Shown: piece after piece, positions 1 to 7,810 of the stretch
How positions within the stretch are numbered: position 1 is the first letter of the stretch
Layout of the letters: each line of letters opens with the position of its first letter
Notes under the pieces: generated by a model
Database searches by the model: none
Told to the model about the DNA's origin: nothing
What the model saw: only the letters and a program-made list of their open reading frames with translations
DNA from: Lachnospiraceae bacterium
GTDB lineage: Bacteria; Bacillota; Clostridia; Lachnospirales; Lachnospiraceae
NCBI GenBank assembly: GCA_910576335.1
Contig: CAJTIU010000002.1
Coordinates: 124,001 to 188,000, forward strand
DNA: 64,000 nucleotides
Direction of reading: 5' to 3'
Made by a program: the position numbers and the translations under genes

Positions 1-245
1 CTTCATACGCGTACTTTTTTAACGGAGTACCCTCTCCGGCTTACCTACTGCCGTTCAATCTGAATCACTTTTTACGAACCTTTGCAAAAATAAATGCAAA
101 AATCCTGTCTGAACTATTAATTCAATATGAACACTTCGACTCGCCCTCGGAAGCCCATTCCTGACAGTTCCGTTTACTGCATTCCACCATCCGCAGCTCT
201 CTGTAAATCAGATATCTGACAGTACTCACTCTTCCTCATCGGTTT
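1..245 (-). promoter_or_regulatory. T-box leader, tryptophan specifier (partial, runs off left edge)
   Basis: Read on the minus strand, the leader starts with AAACCGATGAGGAAG (245-231), the kink-turn entry of T-box Stem I. It continues with the AG-bulge AGAGAG (202-197) and the distal-loop motif GGTGGAA (188-182), then GAA-TGG-G-CTTCCGAG from 160 downward. In known T-boxes the specifier codon sits between GAA and a purine followed by CTTC..GAG, so the codon here is TGG (157-155), Trp. The basal arm GGAAG pairs with CTTCC, as expected. The antiterminator GGTGG..ACC block is not seen, so it and the controlled gene must lie left of the window. Inference: the gene is a Trp synthesis, transport or TrpS gene controlled by uncharged tRNA-Trp. 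Confidence 0.85.
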
Positions 246-251
246 AATAGA

Positions 252-280
252 ACTTTACCACGGCATCGTACCCTTGTCAA
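252..280 (-). promoter_or_regulatory. Sigma-A-type promoter of the T-box transcript
   Basis: On the minus strand, TTGACA (280-275) and TAAAGT (257-252) are 17 bp apart. The predicted start near 245 coincides with the first conserved T-box bases, which supports both calls. Confidence 0.75.
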
Positions 281-405
281 GAACTTTTGCCATTTACTCA
301 TAAAATAATTTCCAACCGTACAGCTGGAATAATACGTCTGTCATATCAAACCTCTGAGAAATACTATTATTTAGTTGCGAAGTAAAGCCCCATTTTTTAA
401 CCCAA

Positions 406-440
406 GTTACTATTCACGACCCGGGGCTGCTCATAGTAAC
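406..440. repeat. GTTACTAT...ATAGTAAC inverted repeat
   Basis: GTTACTAT (406-413) and ATAGTAAC (433-440) form an 8-bp inverted repeat around a GC-rich loop containing CCGGGG. A further GTTACTAT lies at 469-476. It resembles the repeats at 43043-43080, 46945-46971 and 2266-2432. It may be a terminator or protein-binding site; no T-tract is visible. Confidence 0.5.
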
Positions 441-479
441 CAAACCAAATGACATCGTTCGGTAATGCGTTACTATTTA

Positions 480-508
480 TAGAAAAAAATGAAATTATCT
501 GCTACAAT
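480..508 (+). promoter_or_regulatory. Possible promoter of ttcA
   Basis: TACAAT (503-508) lies 17 bp after TAGAAA (480-485), four of six to the -35 consensus. The start would fall near 515, so the hairpin repeat at 529-568 would lie in the ttcA 5' UTR. Confidence 0.4.
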
Positions 509-528
509 ATAACTGGAAAAGAAATAAC

Positions 529-568
529 ATGATACAAGCGTCAAAATACCTTTTGACGCTTACATCAT
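529..568. repeat. Dispersed ATGATACAAGCGTC hairpin repeat, most complete copy
   Basis: ATGATACAAGCGTCAAAA (529-546), a TACC loop, then TTTTGACGCTTACATCAT (551-568). The inner AGCGTCAAAA/TTTTGACGCT arms pair over 10 bp and the ATGAT/ATCAT ends pair again. Shortened copies occur at 31720, 49479, 57709 and 62648. Here it sits just upstream of the ttcA ribosome binding site. Confidence 0.7.
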
Positions 569-591
569 AACATACCGGGAAAGGACGAATT

Positions 592-1326
592 ATGACATTA
601 CAAAAACTTTTAAGCTATACTAGAAAAGCAGTTGATGAGTATTCTCTGATTAACGATGGCGACCGTATTGCGGTCGGTATTTCCGGCGGAAAGGACAGCC
701 TTACTCTGCTATACGCCCTTCATGGCCTGAAAAGATTTTACCCCCATCATTTTGAACTGGGGGCAGTAACCGTTGACCTGGGCTACTCCGAATGCGATTT
801 TACCCCTGTGGCTGAGCTTACAGAGAAGCTGGGGGTTCCATACAGAATCATAAAGACAGATATTGCCCACATCCTGTTTGAGGAACGCAGGGAAAGCAAT
901 CCCTGTTCCCTTTGTGCAAAGATGAGAAAGGGGGCTCTGAACCAGGCGGTAAAAGATATGGGCTATAATAAGGTTGCCTATGCTCATCACAAGGACGATA
1001 TCATAGAAACCATGCTGCTTTCTCTTCTGTTTGAAGGACGTTTTTATTCCTTTTCACCGAAAACTTACCTGGACCGAATGGATTTAACAGTCATACGTCC
1101 CATGATGTTTACTGAAGAAGCAGAAGTCATTGGCTTTCAGAATAAATACAGACTGCCGGTTGTCACAAGCAGATGTCCCATTGACGGATATACGAAAAGA
1201 CAGTATGCAAAGGAGCTGGTAAAAAGCCTGAATAAAGCGCATCCCGGGGCAAAACAGCGGATGTTTACCGCGATTTTGAACGGAAAAATAGAGGGATGGC
1301 CTGAGCGCATCCCCCATATAAGATAA
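592..1326 (+). CDS. ttcA: tRNA 2-thiocytidine synthetase family protein TtcA
   Basis: PP-loop ATPase of the TtcA family, which thiolates cytidine 32 of tRNA in the cytoplasm using ATP and an iron-sulfur cluster. The ATP-binding P-loop SGGKDS lies at residues 31-36. Cysteines that could hold the cluster are CSLC (105-108) and C195 in SRCPIDG, matching the CxxC plus one Cys pattern of the family. At 244 aa it is slightly shorter than enterobacterial TtcA. AAAGGAC lies 5 nt before the ATG. It is one of only three plus-strand genes, stands alone, and converges on the kinase-like gene at 1424. The closest alternative is TilS-like lysidine synthetase, but TilS lacks these cysteines. Confidence 0.85.
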   Translation: MTLQKLLSYTRKAVDEYSLINDGDRIAVGISGGKDSLTLLYALHGLKRFYPHHFELGAVTVDLGYSECDFTPVAELTEKLGVPYRIIKTDIAHILFEERRESNPCSLCAKMRKGALNQAVKDMGYNKVAYAHHKDDIIETMLLSLLFEGRFYSFSPKTYLDRMDLTVIRPMMFTEEAEVIGFQNKYRLPVVTSRCPIDGYTKRQYAKELVKSLNKAHPGAKQRMFTAILNGKIEGWPERIPHIR

Positions 1327-1327
1327 T

Positions 1328-1347
1328 ATGTGCCCCGGCACATTCTT
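1328..1347 (+). terminator. Weak terminator-like hairpin after ttcA
   Basis: ATGTGC-CCCG-GCACAT (1328-1343) forms a 6-bp stem with a CCCG tetraloop directly after the ttcA stop. The following TCTT is a poor U-tract, so termination is only suggested. Confidence 0.35.
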
Positions 1348-1423
1348 ACATCACCTTGCGTAGACGCTGCGGTATATTACATTTGGCCGCGAGATATAGC
1401 CTGTCTGTGCTGTCTGCGGCAGT

Positions 1424-2068
1424 CTACAGCCTTCTGCTTTTCGCCTGTTCCTTCAGGTCAACCAGATGCTTGATTGCCTCCGCTGTTCCGTTAATGCCGA
1501 GAAGTGAACTGTCCAGACATATATGGTAGCTCTCGGCAGCACCCCACTTTTTATTGCTGTAATAATTATAATAGCTGGCACGCTTTTTATCGGTCTTAAT
1601 AATCAAATCCCTCGCTTTTGCATCCGTCAGATCATATATCCGGGCAATCCTGCGTACTCTTGCATCCAGATCTGCATGAATGAACAGACTCAGCAGATTA
1701 TCATATTCCTCCAACGCATAATCTGCACAGCGTCCAACCAGGATGCACGGTCCTTCATCCGCAATCTTCTTAATCGCATCAAATTGTGCTAGAAATACTT
1801 TATGATTAATCGGCATATCTGTATAACTTCCAGAGGTGTATCCGAGAGAATAGGTGTCCATTACCAAAGAATATAAAAAGCTGCTTGTTGGTTTTTCATC
1901 GTGTGTCTCAAAAAGCTCCTGGCAGAGTCCGCTCTCTTTTGCCGCTCTGTCCAGCATCTCTTTATCATACAGTTTGATCCCCAGATCCTTTGCCACCTTG
2001 TATCCAATCTCCCGCCCGGCACTTCCGTACTGTCTTCCTATTGTTATAATTGTGTTTGTTTTTGCCAT
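1424..2068 (-). CDS. Cytidylate kinase-like family protein
   Basis: About 214 aa. A P-loop-like start, ITIGRQYGSAGREIG, followed by VAKDLGIKLYDKEML, is typical of the cytidylate-kinase-like (AAA_26) family common in Clostridia. These proteins are presumed nucleoside or nucleotide kinases, but the substrate is unproven and they are distinct from canonical Cmk. I chose ATG 2068 because AAAGGAG lies about 10 nt upstream; an in-frame GTG at 2077 is nearer to that site. Monocistronic, with its own likely promoter at 2199-2227 and gene-free DNA on the far side. Not a housekeeping CMP kinase with any certainty. Confidence 0.75.
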   Translation of the reverse strand: MAKTNTIITIGRQYGSAGREIGYKVAKDLGIKLYDKEMLDRAAKESGLCQELFETHDEKPTSSFLYSLVMDTYSLGYTSGSYTDMPINHKVFLAQFDAIKKIADEGPCILVGRCADYALEEYDNLLSLFIHADLDARVRRIARIYDLTDAKARDLIIKTDKKRASYYNYYSNKKWGAAESYHICLDSSLLGINGTAEAIKHLVDLKEQAKSRRL

Positions 2069-2198
2069 ATTAATCACGCTCCTTTATAAATCTGTGCAGC
2101 TGCCTCGTTACTCATTCACATGGCACATCACAGCTTTCAAATCACATTGTCCGTAATATACCTGGAATTTTTGCAGACACTACTTTAAATATATCTAT

Positions 2199-2227
2199 AT
2201 TATATAATAAATCCAGGGAAATGTATA
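2199..2227 (-). promoter_or_regulatory. Likely promoter of the cytidylate-kinase-like gene
   Basis: On the minus strand a consensus TATAAT (2204-2199) lies 17 bp after TATACA (2227-2222). This predicts a 5' UTR of about 125 nt. Confidence 0.45.
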
Positions 2228-2265
2228 TAATTTTTGTATTTCGGAGCCATTTTTTAGCTCACTTA

Positions 2266-2432
2266 GTTACTGCTCACAGGCACGTCTGCTATGCTGCGCG
2301 CTAGATAAATCGATAAATCTGCCGCACAACATAACATGATGCACACAGCTGCATAAGGAAGTATGCCGCTTTGCGGCTGCGGCTTTTGCGATACTCACGG
2401 CGGATTTCATTGACCGTGAGTATAACAGTAAC
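2266..2432. repeat. Element bounded by GTTACTG and CAGTAAC
   Basis: The gene-free stretch 2228-2442 is bounded by GTTACTG (2266-2272) and its complement CAGTAAC (2426-2432). Inside are a GCCGC-TTT-GCGGC hairpin (about 2366-2378) and ATACTCACGG/CCGTGAGTAT arms (2391-2400 and 2414-2423). The ends match those of the 188-bp element at 46918. No coding frame is credible. It may contribute to 3'-end formation for rluD, which stops at 2443. Confidence 0.45.
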
Positions 2433-2442
2433 CCGCCCCACT

Positions 2443-3354
2443 TCACTTACGAAGTCTGGAAAGCAGACATGAAAAATACGCGGGAAACGGTGCATGGATT
2501 TCCAGATATTCTCCTGTCCCCGGATGGATAATGCCGAGTGTTTCCGCATGAAGTGTCTGCCCGGTCAGCTGAGGGAACGGGCATTTCTCTGGTCCATATA
2601 CCCGGTCTCCTACAATCGGATGCCCGATACTTGCCATATGGACGCGGATCTGATGAGTTCTCCCGGTCTCTAACCGACACCGGATGTGGGTATAATCTCC
2701 AAACCGCTCAATTACCTCATAATGTGTAATGGCCGGTCTGCCGTTCTTTGCATGTGTGCTCATTTTTTTCCGGTCCGCAGGATGCCGTCCGATCGGCGCA
2801 TTTACGCTTCCTGCATCCTCTTTTATATTACCATGAACAACTGCCTCGTAAAGACGGCGGATAGAATGCTCCTTCAATTGTTCTGAAAGGCTCTGGTGAG
2901 CCATATCGTTTTTACAGACTACAAGGGAACCAGTAGTATCCATATCAATGCGGTGGACAATACCCGGACGTCTGTCCCCGTTAATTCCGGACAAAGCATC
3001 CCCGCAGTGATACATCAGTGCATTCACGAGTGTTCCTGAATAATGCCCTGGGGCAGGGTGCACAACCATCTGCTTCGGCTTATTTACGATAATCAGATCC
3101 TCATCTTCATACAGTATATCAAGCGGAATATCTTCCGGAAGAATGTCCGGCTCTCTGATATCAGGAAACACCGCAGCTATGCGGTCACCAAAAATAAGCC
3201 TGTAATTCGGTTTCACAGGCTGGCCGTTCACTGTTATATTTCCCTCTTTGATCAGTTTCTGGAGATACGAACGGGAGCGGTCCGGCATCGCCTCTGCAAG
3301 ATAACGGTCAATCCGTTCTCCCTCTTCATTTTCCACCGTGAAGTATCCGTTCAA
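2443..3354 (-). CDS. rluD: RluA/RluD-family 23S rRNA pseudouridine synthase
   Basis: Converts uridine to pseudouridine in large-subunit rRNA. An N-terminal S4 RNA-binding domain (about residues 14-65) is followed by the synthase domain with the HRID motif; its Asp (about residue 139 counted from the upstream ATG 3360) is the catalytic residue. Full length, about 303 aa. The SD AAGGAGG abuts ATG 3360 directly, so TTG 3354, 6 nt downstream, is the better start. The 5' end overlaps the lspA 3' end, implying translational coupling at the tail of the hlyD-like > yggS > sepF > ylmH > lspA operon. The exact target uridines cannot be read from sequence. Confidence 0.88.
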   Translation of the reverse strand: MNGYFTVENEEGERIDRYLAEAMPDRSRSYLQKLIKEGNITVNGQPVKPNYRLIFGDRIAAVFPDIREPDILPEDIPLDILYEDEDLIIVNKPKQMVVHPAPGHYSGTLVNALMYHCGDALSGINGDRRPGIVHRIDMDTTGSLVVCKNDMAHQSLSEQLKEHSIRRLYEAVVHGNIKEDAGSVNAPIGRHPADRKKMSTHAKNGRPAITHYEVIERFGDYTHIRCRLETGRTHQIRVHMASIGHPIVGDRVYGPEKCPFPQLTGQTLHAETLGIIHPGTGEYLEIHAPFPAYFSCLLSRLRK

Positions 3355-3841
3355 GCTCATCCTCCTTATAGTAAAAACAGATTAACAGGAATAACAGGAT
3401 CGTTGTAACTGTCACATAGATATCCGCCACATTAAAAATGGGAAAATCAATCAATTTAAAATACAAAAAATCCACCACATAATTCAGTCTCACACGGTCG
3501 ATAAAATTGCCCAGCGCCCCTGATGCAATAAAGACCGCACAGATCCGCAGCGGCATATAGTGCCGCTCCATGGGAACTTTTATATAAAACCAGATTACAA
3601 CCATCAGTATGGCAGCTACACTTAGATAAAAAAAGAACCTCTGGTTCTGAAATAATCCAAATGCCGCTCCCCGGTTTTCCAGGTATTCCAACTGGAAAAC
3701 CCCCTTGATTATTACATAAGGATCCTGATCCTTTAATCTTGTAAGCGCATAATATTTTGTCAACTGGTCAAGCGCCACTCCGGAAAGTATTCCGGCTATG
3801 GCAATGATATAATGCATCACACGTCTGGACTCCTTCTCCAT
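3326..3841 (-). CDS. lspA: Lipoprotein signal peptidase II
   Basis: Membrane aspartyl protease that removes signal peptides from prolipoproteins. About 171 aa with four hydrophobic segments. Family motifs are present: ALDQLTKY near the N-terminus, ENRGAAFGLF, and the two catalytic-Asp blocks GNFIDR and VVDF. The frame is open to 3922, but the family N-terminus begins around MHYIIAIAG. I chose ATG 3841 (AAGGAGG just upstream); GTG 3820 or ATG 3817 are equally possible. It overlaps the start of rluD, the common lspA-rluD pairing of Firmicutes. Confidence 0.9.
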   Translation of the reverse strand: MEKESRRVMHYIIAIAGILSGVALDQLTKYYALTRLKDQDPYVIIKGVFQLEYLENRGAAFGLFQNQRFFFYLSVAAILMVVIWFYIKVPMERHYMPLRICAVFIASGALGNFIDRVRLNYVVDFLYFKLIDFPIFNVADIYVTVTTILLFLLICFYYKEDELERILHGGK

Positions 3842-3921
3842 AATCCTCCTTACTGCCGCCAGAAAAAGCATAATCGTCCAAAGCCTCTGCCGTGTCTCTG
3901 AACTGTCAGCAAAAGCGGCCA

Positions 3922-4674
3922 CTAAATATATTTTCTGACAGAGACCATATACCGGCCCTTTTTCGTCCCGGATAGTACGCCGTCATATACAATCCTTCCG
4001 GTTCCTCTGACAGATATAATATCCCCCTCTTTCAGATGATATCCGTTGCTTGTAACCAGTCTGCCATTTACAAATACTTTGCCGCCTTCGATCAGGGGAA
4101 CCAACCGGCTCCTGGAAAGCGGATATGCCACTGCAAGCACCGTGTCCAGCCGGACAGAAGGAACCGTTCCCTTCAATGTCTCATATCTGGGAGTATATTG
4201 AATCTCCGTCATATCCTGTACAGACGCTGCAACCTGTGTATGACGGATGCGGAGAAGATTCTCTGCGATATAATCTGCAATCTCCTCTTTTACGAATACA
4301 GCAGCGGTCTCCCCGTCCGTAAGAATATCCCCGAATTTACACCGTTCGATTCCGAGATTCATAAGTGAGCCGAGGTAATCCCGGTGTGTAAGCTCCTCGG
4401 AAAAGCGTCTGTTCACGGGTGTCACTCTCACAGCCTTAATGGGATATGCAAAACAAAGAGCATCAGGTAGAAATGCAGCCATCTGACGCTCTGACAGATC
4501 ATATCCTCCCCAGGTTTCATACCTGGCCGGAAGCATATTCTTTGGTATTGTATGAAGTATATTCAACTCGTTCAGATTCAGAAAATCTGAAAACACGGCA
4601 ATGTCCCGGTGATATGCCGTATTTGACAGTTCAACGAGACGTTTTTTCAACATGGTTTCTTCTTTATTCATCAT
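3922..4674 (-). CDS. ylmH: YlmH-type S4-domain RNA-binding protein
   Basis: Conserved Firmicute protein encoded beside sepF in the division cluster; B. subtilis YlmH is linked to ribosome rescue and cell division. About 250 aa. The C-terminal S4 domain (roughly residues 175-240) contains the SRSRLVPLIEGGKVFVNG helix-loop. Start uncertain: AGGTGAAAG precedes ATG 4674, with GTG 4683 and ATG 4653 as alternatives. It begins right after the sepF stop (4684) and its stop lies close to lspA, so it is co-transcribed. RNA binding is a family property, not visible beyond the S4 fold. Confidence 0.85.
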   Translation of the reverse strand: MMNKEETMLKKRLVELSNTAYHRDIAVFSDFLNLNELNILHTIPKNMLPARYETWGGYDLSERQMAAFLPDALCFAYPIKAVRVTPVNRRFSEELTHRDYLGSLMNLGIERCKFGDILTDGETAAVFVKEEIADYIAENLLRIRHTQVAASVQDMTEIQYTPRYETLKGTVPSVRLDTVLAVAYPLSRSRLVPLIEGGKVFVNGRLVTSNGYHLKEGDIISVRGTGRIVYDGVLSGTKKGRYMVSVRKYI

Positions 4675-4683
4675 CTCTTTCAC

Positions 4684-5238
4684 CTAGAATCTAGAACGCA
4701 TAGATGACGCATCGAACGATGTATTGAGCAGATCCTGAAGATCTCCGGATATATCCACATTCGTCGGTGTAACAAGGAATATGTAATTGGAAATCTTCTG
4801 CAGATTACCGCTGATTGCATAAGTCGCACCTGAAGTAAAGTCAATAATACGCTGTGCAATCTCAAGGTCAAGCCCCTCCAGATTCAGGATCACTGTCCTT
4901 CCATCCAGAAGTGTCTCTGTAATCTCTCTCGCATCCTCCACAGAGGTCGGCTTAATTACACAGACCTCCATACTTACACTTGCTCTTCTCGCAGGCTGGC
5001 GCATTGGCGTCACCTTGCTGTTATTTGAACGGGAATTCCGTGAAGTCTTCGCCGGAGGATTATATCCGTCATCAAAATCATCGTCATCATTATAGACCGG
5101 CGTCTCTTTACGGAACAGGTTCCTCTTTGGTTTTTCTTCATAGCCATAGTCATCATATTCATCATCAAAGAAGTCATCATCATAATCTTCATCATCATTT
5201 AACTTCATGATGTCCATAAACCTGTCTAATAAACCCAT
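4684..5238 (-). CDS. sepF: Cell division protein SepF
   Basis: Membrane-binding FtsZ partner that helps assemble the division ring. 184 aa. The N-terminal MGLLDRFMDIMKL is the amphipathic membrane anchor. Residues about 16-80 are a very acidic, Asp/Tyr-rich linker, and the C-terminal SepF domain (about 88-175) includes the FTSGATYAISGNLQKIS core. AGGAGA lies 8 nt before the ATG. It sits between yggS and ylmH, the classic order. Confidence 0.93.
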   Translation of the reverse strand: MGLLDRFMDIMKLNDDEDYDDDFFDDEYDDYGYEEKPKRNLFRKETPVYNDDDDFDDGYNPPAKTSRNSRSNNSKVTPMRQPARRASVSMEVCVIKPTSVEDAREITETLLDGRTVILNLEGLDLEIAQRIIDFTSGATYAISGNLQKISNYIFLVTPTNVDISGDLQDLLNTSFDASSMRSRF

Positions 5239-5250
5239 TATTAATTTCTC

Positions 5251-5955
5251 CTATCTTGCATTTGTTTGAGCATAACTGCGCTCCCCAAATATACCTGTCC
5301 CCACTCGTACCATAGTTGCTCCCTCTTCGACAGCTACCTGATAGTCGTTAGTCATACCCATCGACAGCACACTCATATTAGTATTATGTGCGTTTTTCTT
5401 TGCAATGTCAACAGATAATTTTCGTAAATAGGCGAAAATTGGTCTGTTCTCTTCCGGATTCTCTACAAAAGGAGCAATGGTCATGAGCCCCTCTACCTTT
5501 AAATGGGCAAATTCCGAAACCTTATCCACAAATTCAGGAACCGCCTCCGGCATCAGCCCGAATTTGCTTTCCTCCCGTGCAACATTGACCTCAATCAGTA
5601 TCCTTGCAGCCGTATTTTGCTTTGCAGCCTCTTTATCAATTGCTTCCGCAAGGCGTAAGGAATCCACGGAATGGATCAGCGCTGCCTTCCCGATTATATA
5701 TTTTATCTTATTTCTTTGGAGATGCCCGATCATATGCCACTCAATATCCTCTGGAAGTGCATCATATTTTTCTACAAGCTCCTGAACCTTATTTTCCCCA
5801 AACACACGCACACCCAGGCCATAGGCTTCTTCCAGCATGCTTACCGGTTTGGTCTTGCTGACTGCAATCAGGGTTACCTCCTCTCTGGAACGTCCGCTCC
5901 GTTCACATGCCTTTCTAATCTCTTCTTCCACATGATCAAGATTTTCCTTTAACAT
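5251..5955 (-). CDS. yggS: YggS/PLPBP pyridoxal-phosphate homeostasis protein
   Basis: Single-domain PLP-binding TIM-barrel protein that buffers cytoplasmic PLP and affects amino-acid balance; it has no known catalytic reaction. 234 aa, the usual length. The PLP lysine is K34 in AVSKTKP. The phosphate-binding end is represented by LSMGMTNDYQVAVEEGATMVR. AAAGGAGTGG lies upstream of the ATG. It ends 12 bp before sepF and follows the hlyD-like gene, so it belongs to the same operon. Confidence 0.92.
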   Translation of the reverse strand: MLKENLDHVEEEIRKACERSGRSREEVTLIAVSKTKPVSMLEEAYGLGVRVFGENKVQELVEKYDALPEDIEWHMIGHLQRNKIKYIIGKAALIHSVDSLRLAEAIDKEAAKQNTAARILIEVNVAREESKFGLMPEAVPEFVDKVSEFAHLKVEGLMTIAPFVENPEENRPIFAYLRKLSVDIAKKNAHNTNMSVLSMGMTNDYQVAVEEGATMVRVGTGIFGERSYAQTNAR

Positions 5956-6009
5956 CTTTCTTCCACTCCTTTTCTCAAAACAGTAATTGCGAAGGTACTG
6001 GGCAGTTAC

Positions 6010-7389
6010 CTAAAACACAACATCATTTTCCCGGACATCATTTCCAACCAGCGCAATATGATCATAATTTGCAAGCCCGTAATTACTTCCGGCTTCCACG
6101 ATATAGTACTCGTCACTTTCACACAAAATGCTGACTTCCCGGAACACGGCATAGCCTTTATTGATATTATATACTCCCCTCAGGGACTTTTTTTCCCGGA
6201 GCCTTAAGGTTTCATCCGAATCTGTCTTCTTAAGCAGGACATTCTCCGGGAACACGCCCGGATCCAGGTAAACCAGCCCTTTTTCATTATCCCGGTAATA
6301 GATGTCTGTCTTTTTGAACTGGGCATCTCCATTGTCTTTTGCAACCAGAACGCCTGTTTCTTTGCTGTCCCCGCCCTGGGTCAGGTAAGCATCCGGAACA
6401 ACATAAAAGTCCTTCTTTACAACAGAGGATTTGGGTATCTTCAGTCCTGACTCGTCCTCCAGGATGAGCTCTATATCCAAAAAACGGTCCTCTGCATATC
6501 TGACCATGGAGGAAGTAAATGTGAGGAATCCAAGATTTCCATCCTCCGTATTATAGACGGCAAAGTCTGCAGTTCCTGTCTCATGATCCTTTAAGAATTG
6601 TACCCGTATCTGTTCTGTGCCGGTCAGCTGCTGCGCTGTCTCATCATCAAGCTCAATTGCCAGAGACCAGGTATCGTCTGTAATCACCTTGTAGACAGGA
6701 TCCCCTGGCTTTACCATAGAATTATTTTCTACATCAGACGGTTCATATTTCCGGTTGGAGATCATCTCACAGGTCACATCGCTGGCAGCGATATTCTCAT
6801 ACCCGTCCGTAGAATAGATGACAACCCCGGGCTCCCCGGCCCGATATCCCTTTACATCCTTCTGATCTGAGGAAAGAAGCTCTTTCAGCCGTGTCTGCCG
6901 GCTCTGATTCGAACGGTTCTCCAGTATGAAGTCCAGATTGTTCTTTAAGCTATACACATCGGAAAACCGCCCATCCTGGAAATTCTCTGCAAAATCCTGC
7001 ATCCTGATAAGAAGGGTCTCCTCTTCCTCTGGGGAAAGCTCTGCAGATGCGTCCCCTCCGCCTGACGAAAAATCAAGCTTTTGTGAAGAAAGAGAATAGA
7101 CATATGTCTTCGCGCCCACCTTGCTGCCTTCGGGCGCAAAATAATTCACATACCCTTCCGCCTCTGCCAAAATGACTGTTTCACTGCGTATAATCAGGCC
7201 TGTATAGGCATTATCCTTTAAAATACTTCCTTCACGGACTTCATATGCCGTGACATGAGATCCAGTCAGATACAGAAGAACAGTAATCACAAGATAAATA
7301 AATACAACACCGAAGATCACAACACCAATATTAAGATTCCACTTTTTTCTTCGAAATGCGGTTACATTCGTCGTTTTTTTCTTAACCAA
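6010..7389 (-). CDS. HlyD/membrane-fusion-like protein of the division cluster
   Basis: About 459 aa. A short basic N-terminus is followed by one membrane segment (about residues 20-41, IGVVIFGVVFIYLVITVLLYL). Next come a biotinyl-lipoyl-like start (SILKDNAYTGLIIRSE), a helical hairpin region rich in Glu/Gln and a beta-rich C-terminal half, the layout of HlyD-family adaptor proteins. I chose TTG 7389 because GGAG lies 7 nt before it; the frame extends to 7461 without an SD. It is the first gene of the yggS-sepF-ylmH-lspA-rluD operon and has no transporter beside it. Function unknown; an extracytoplasmic role during division or envelope assembly is inference from position. Confidence 0.65.
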   Translation of the reverse strand: MVKKKTTNVTAFRRKKWNLNIGVVIFGVVFIYLVITVLLYLTGSHVTAYEVREGSILKDNAYTGLIIRSETVILAEAEGYVNYFAPEGSKVGAKTYVYSLSSQKLDFSSGGGDASAELSPEEEETLLIRMQDFAENFQDGRFSDVYSLKNNLDFILENRSNQSRQTRLKELLSSDQKDVKGYRAGEPGVVIYSTDGYENIAASDVTCEMISNRKYEPSDVENNSMVKPGDPVYKVITDDTWSLAIELDDETAQQLTGTEQIRVQFLKDHETGTADFAVYNTEDGNLGFLTFTSSMVRYAEDRFLDIELILEDESGLKIPKSSVVKKDFYVVPDAYLTQGGDSKETGVLVAKDNGDAQFKKTDIYYRDNEKGLVYLDPGVFPENVLLKKTDSDETLRLREKKSLRGVYNINKGYAVFREVSILCESDEYYIVEAGSNYGLANYDHIALVGNDVRENDVVF

Positions 7390-7424
7390 CCTGCTTCTCC
7401 TTCTCCTGTCAGTCAGATACTCTG

Positions 7425-7448
7425 CCGTGTTCCTAAAAAGGAACACGG
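7425..7448. repeat. 10-bp perfect hairpin with A4 loop in the hlyD-like leader
   Basis: CCGTGTTCCT-AAAA-AGGAACACGG (7425-7448). It lies upstream of the hlyD-like start on the minus strand and upstream of the divergent DUF378 gene. Similar A4-loop hairpins occur at 43205 and 49709. It could be an attenuator or mRNA-stabilising stem; no direct T-tract follows on the minus strand. Confidence 0.6.
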
Positions 7449-7481
7449 ACTGTATCCTCAAAAATTAAAAATTTTTTTACG

Positions 7482-7487
7482 TATAAT
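7482..7487 (+). promoter_or_regulatory. Probable -10 element for the DUF378 gene
   Basis: A perfect TATAAT 43 bp before the DUF378 start. No good -35 is seen at 16-18 bp upstream, so the promoter call is tentative. Confidence 0.35.
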
Positions 7488-7530
7488 CTGCCTTCCTTAG
7501 GAAAATACTAGCACTAAAGGAGGGATGTAC

Positions 7531-7740
7531 ATGAAATGGTTCGATAATACTGCCCTGACCATTGTAATTATCGGCGCACTCAACTGGCTGCTGGTCGGAA
7601 TATTCCGTTTTGACCTTGTTGCTTTTCTGCTTGGTAATCTGTCATGGGTCTCACGTATTATATATACACTTGTCGGATTATGCGGTCTGTATCTCATCAG
7701 CCTGTACGGCAGAATTGAAAACGTACCGGGCACCCAGTAA
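7531..7740 (+). CDS. DUF378 small membrane protein
   Basis: 69 aa, with two hydrophobic segments flanking the signature GALNWLLVGIFRFDLVAFL, a clear match to the DUF378 family (function unknown, membrane). I chose the second ATG (7531) because AAAGGAGG lies 7 nt before it, whereas it nearly touches the ATG at 7525. Stand-alone plus-strand gene, divergent from the hlyD-like operon and convergent with the DD-carboxypeptidase at 7811. Confidence 0.85.
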   Translation: MKWFDNTALTIVIIGALNWLLVGIFRFDLVAFLLGNLSWVSRIIYTLVGLCGLYLISLYGRIENVPGTQ

Positions 7741-7748
7741 ATAACAGG

Positions 7749-7772
7749 GGGTATCTCCAAATGGAGATACCC
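7749..7772. terminator. Hairpin between convergent genes (possible bidirectional terminator)
   Basis: GGGTATCTCC-AAAT-GGAGATACCC forms a 10-bp stem 8 bp after the DUF378 stop and 38 bp from the facing carboxypeptidase stop. Position suits a bidirectional terminator, but neither side has a T-tract. The flank 7768-7812 shares sequence with the 3' end of miaA (23209-23258). Confidence 0.45.
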
Positions 7773-7810
7773 TCGCTTCGCCGGGGCAGACCGCAGACCT
7801 TGCTGAGTAG

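Noticed and set aside
3842-3922. N-terminal extension of LspA to 3922
   Set aside because: Family N-terminus starts near MHYIIAIAG; the extension lacks an SD and is not conserved-looking.
7749-7772. Confident intrinsic terminator
   Set aside because: Good stem but no T-tract in either direction; kept only as a low-confidence call.
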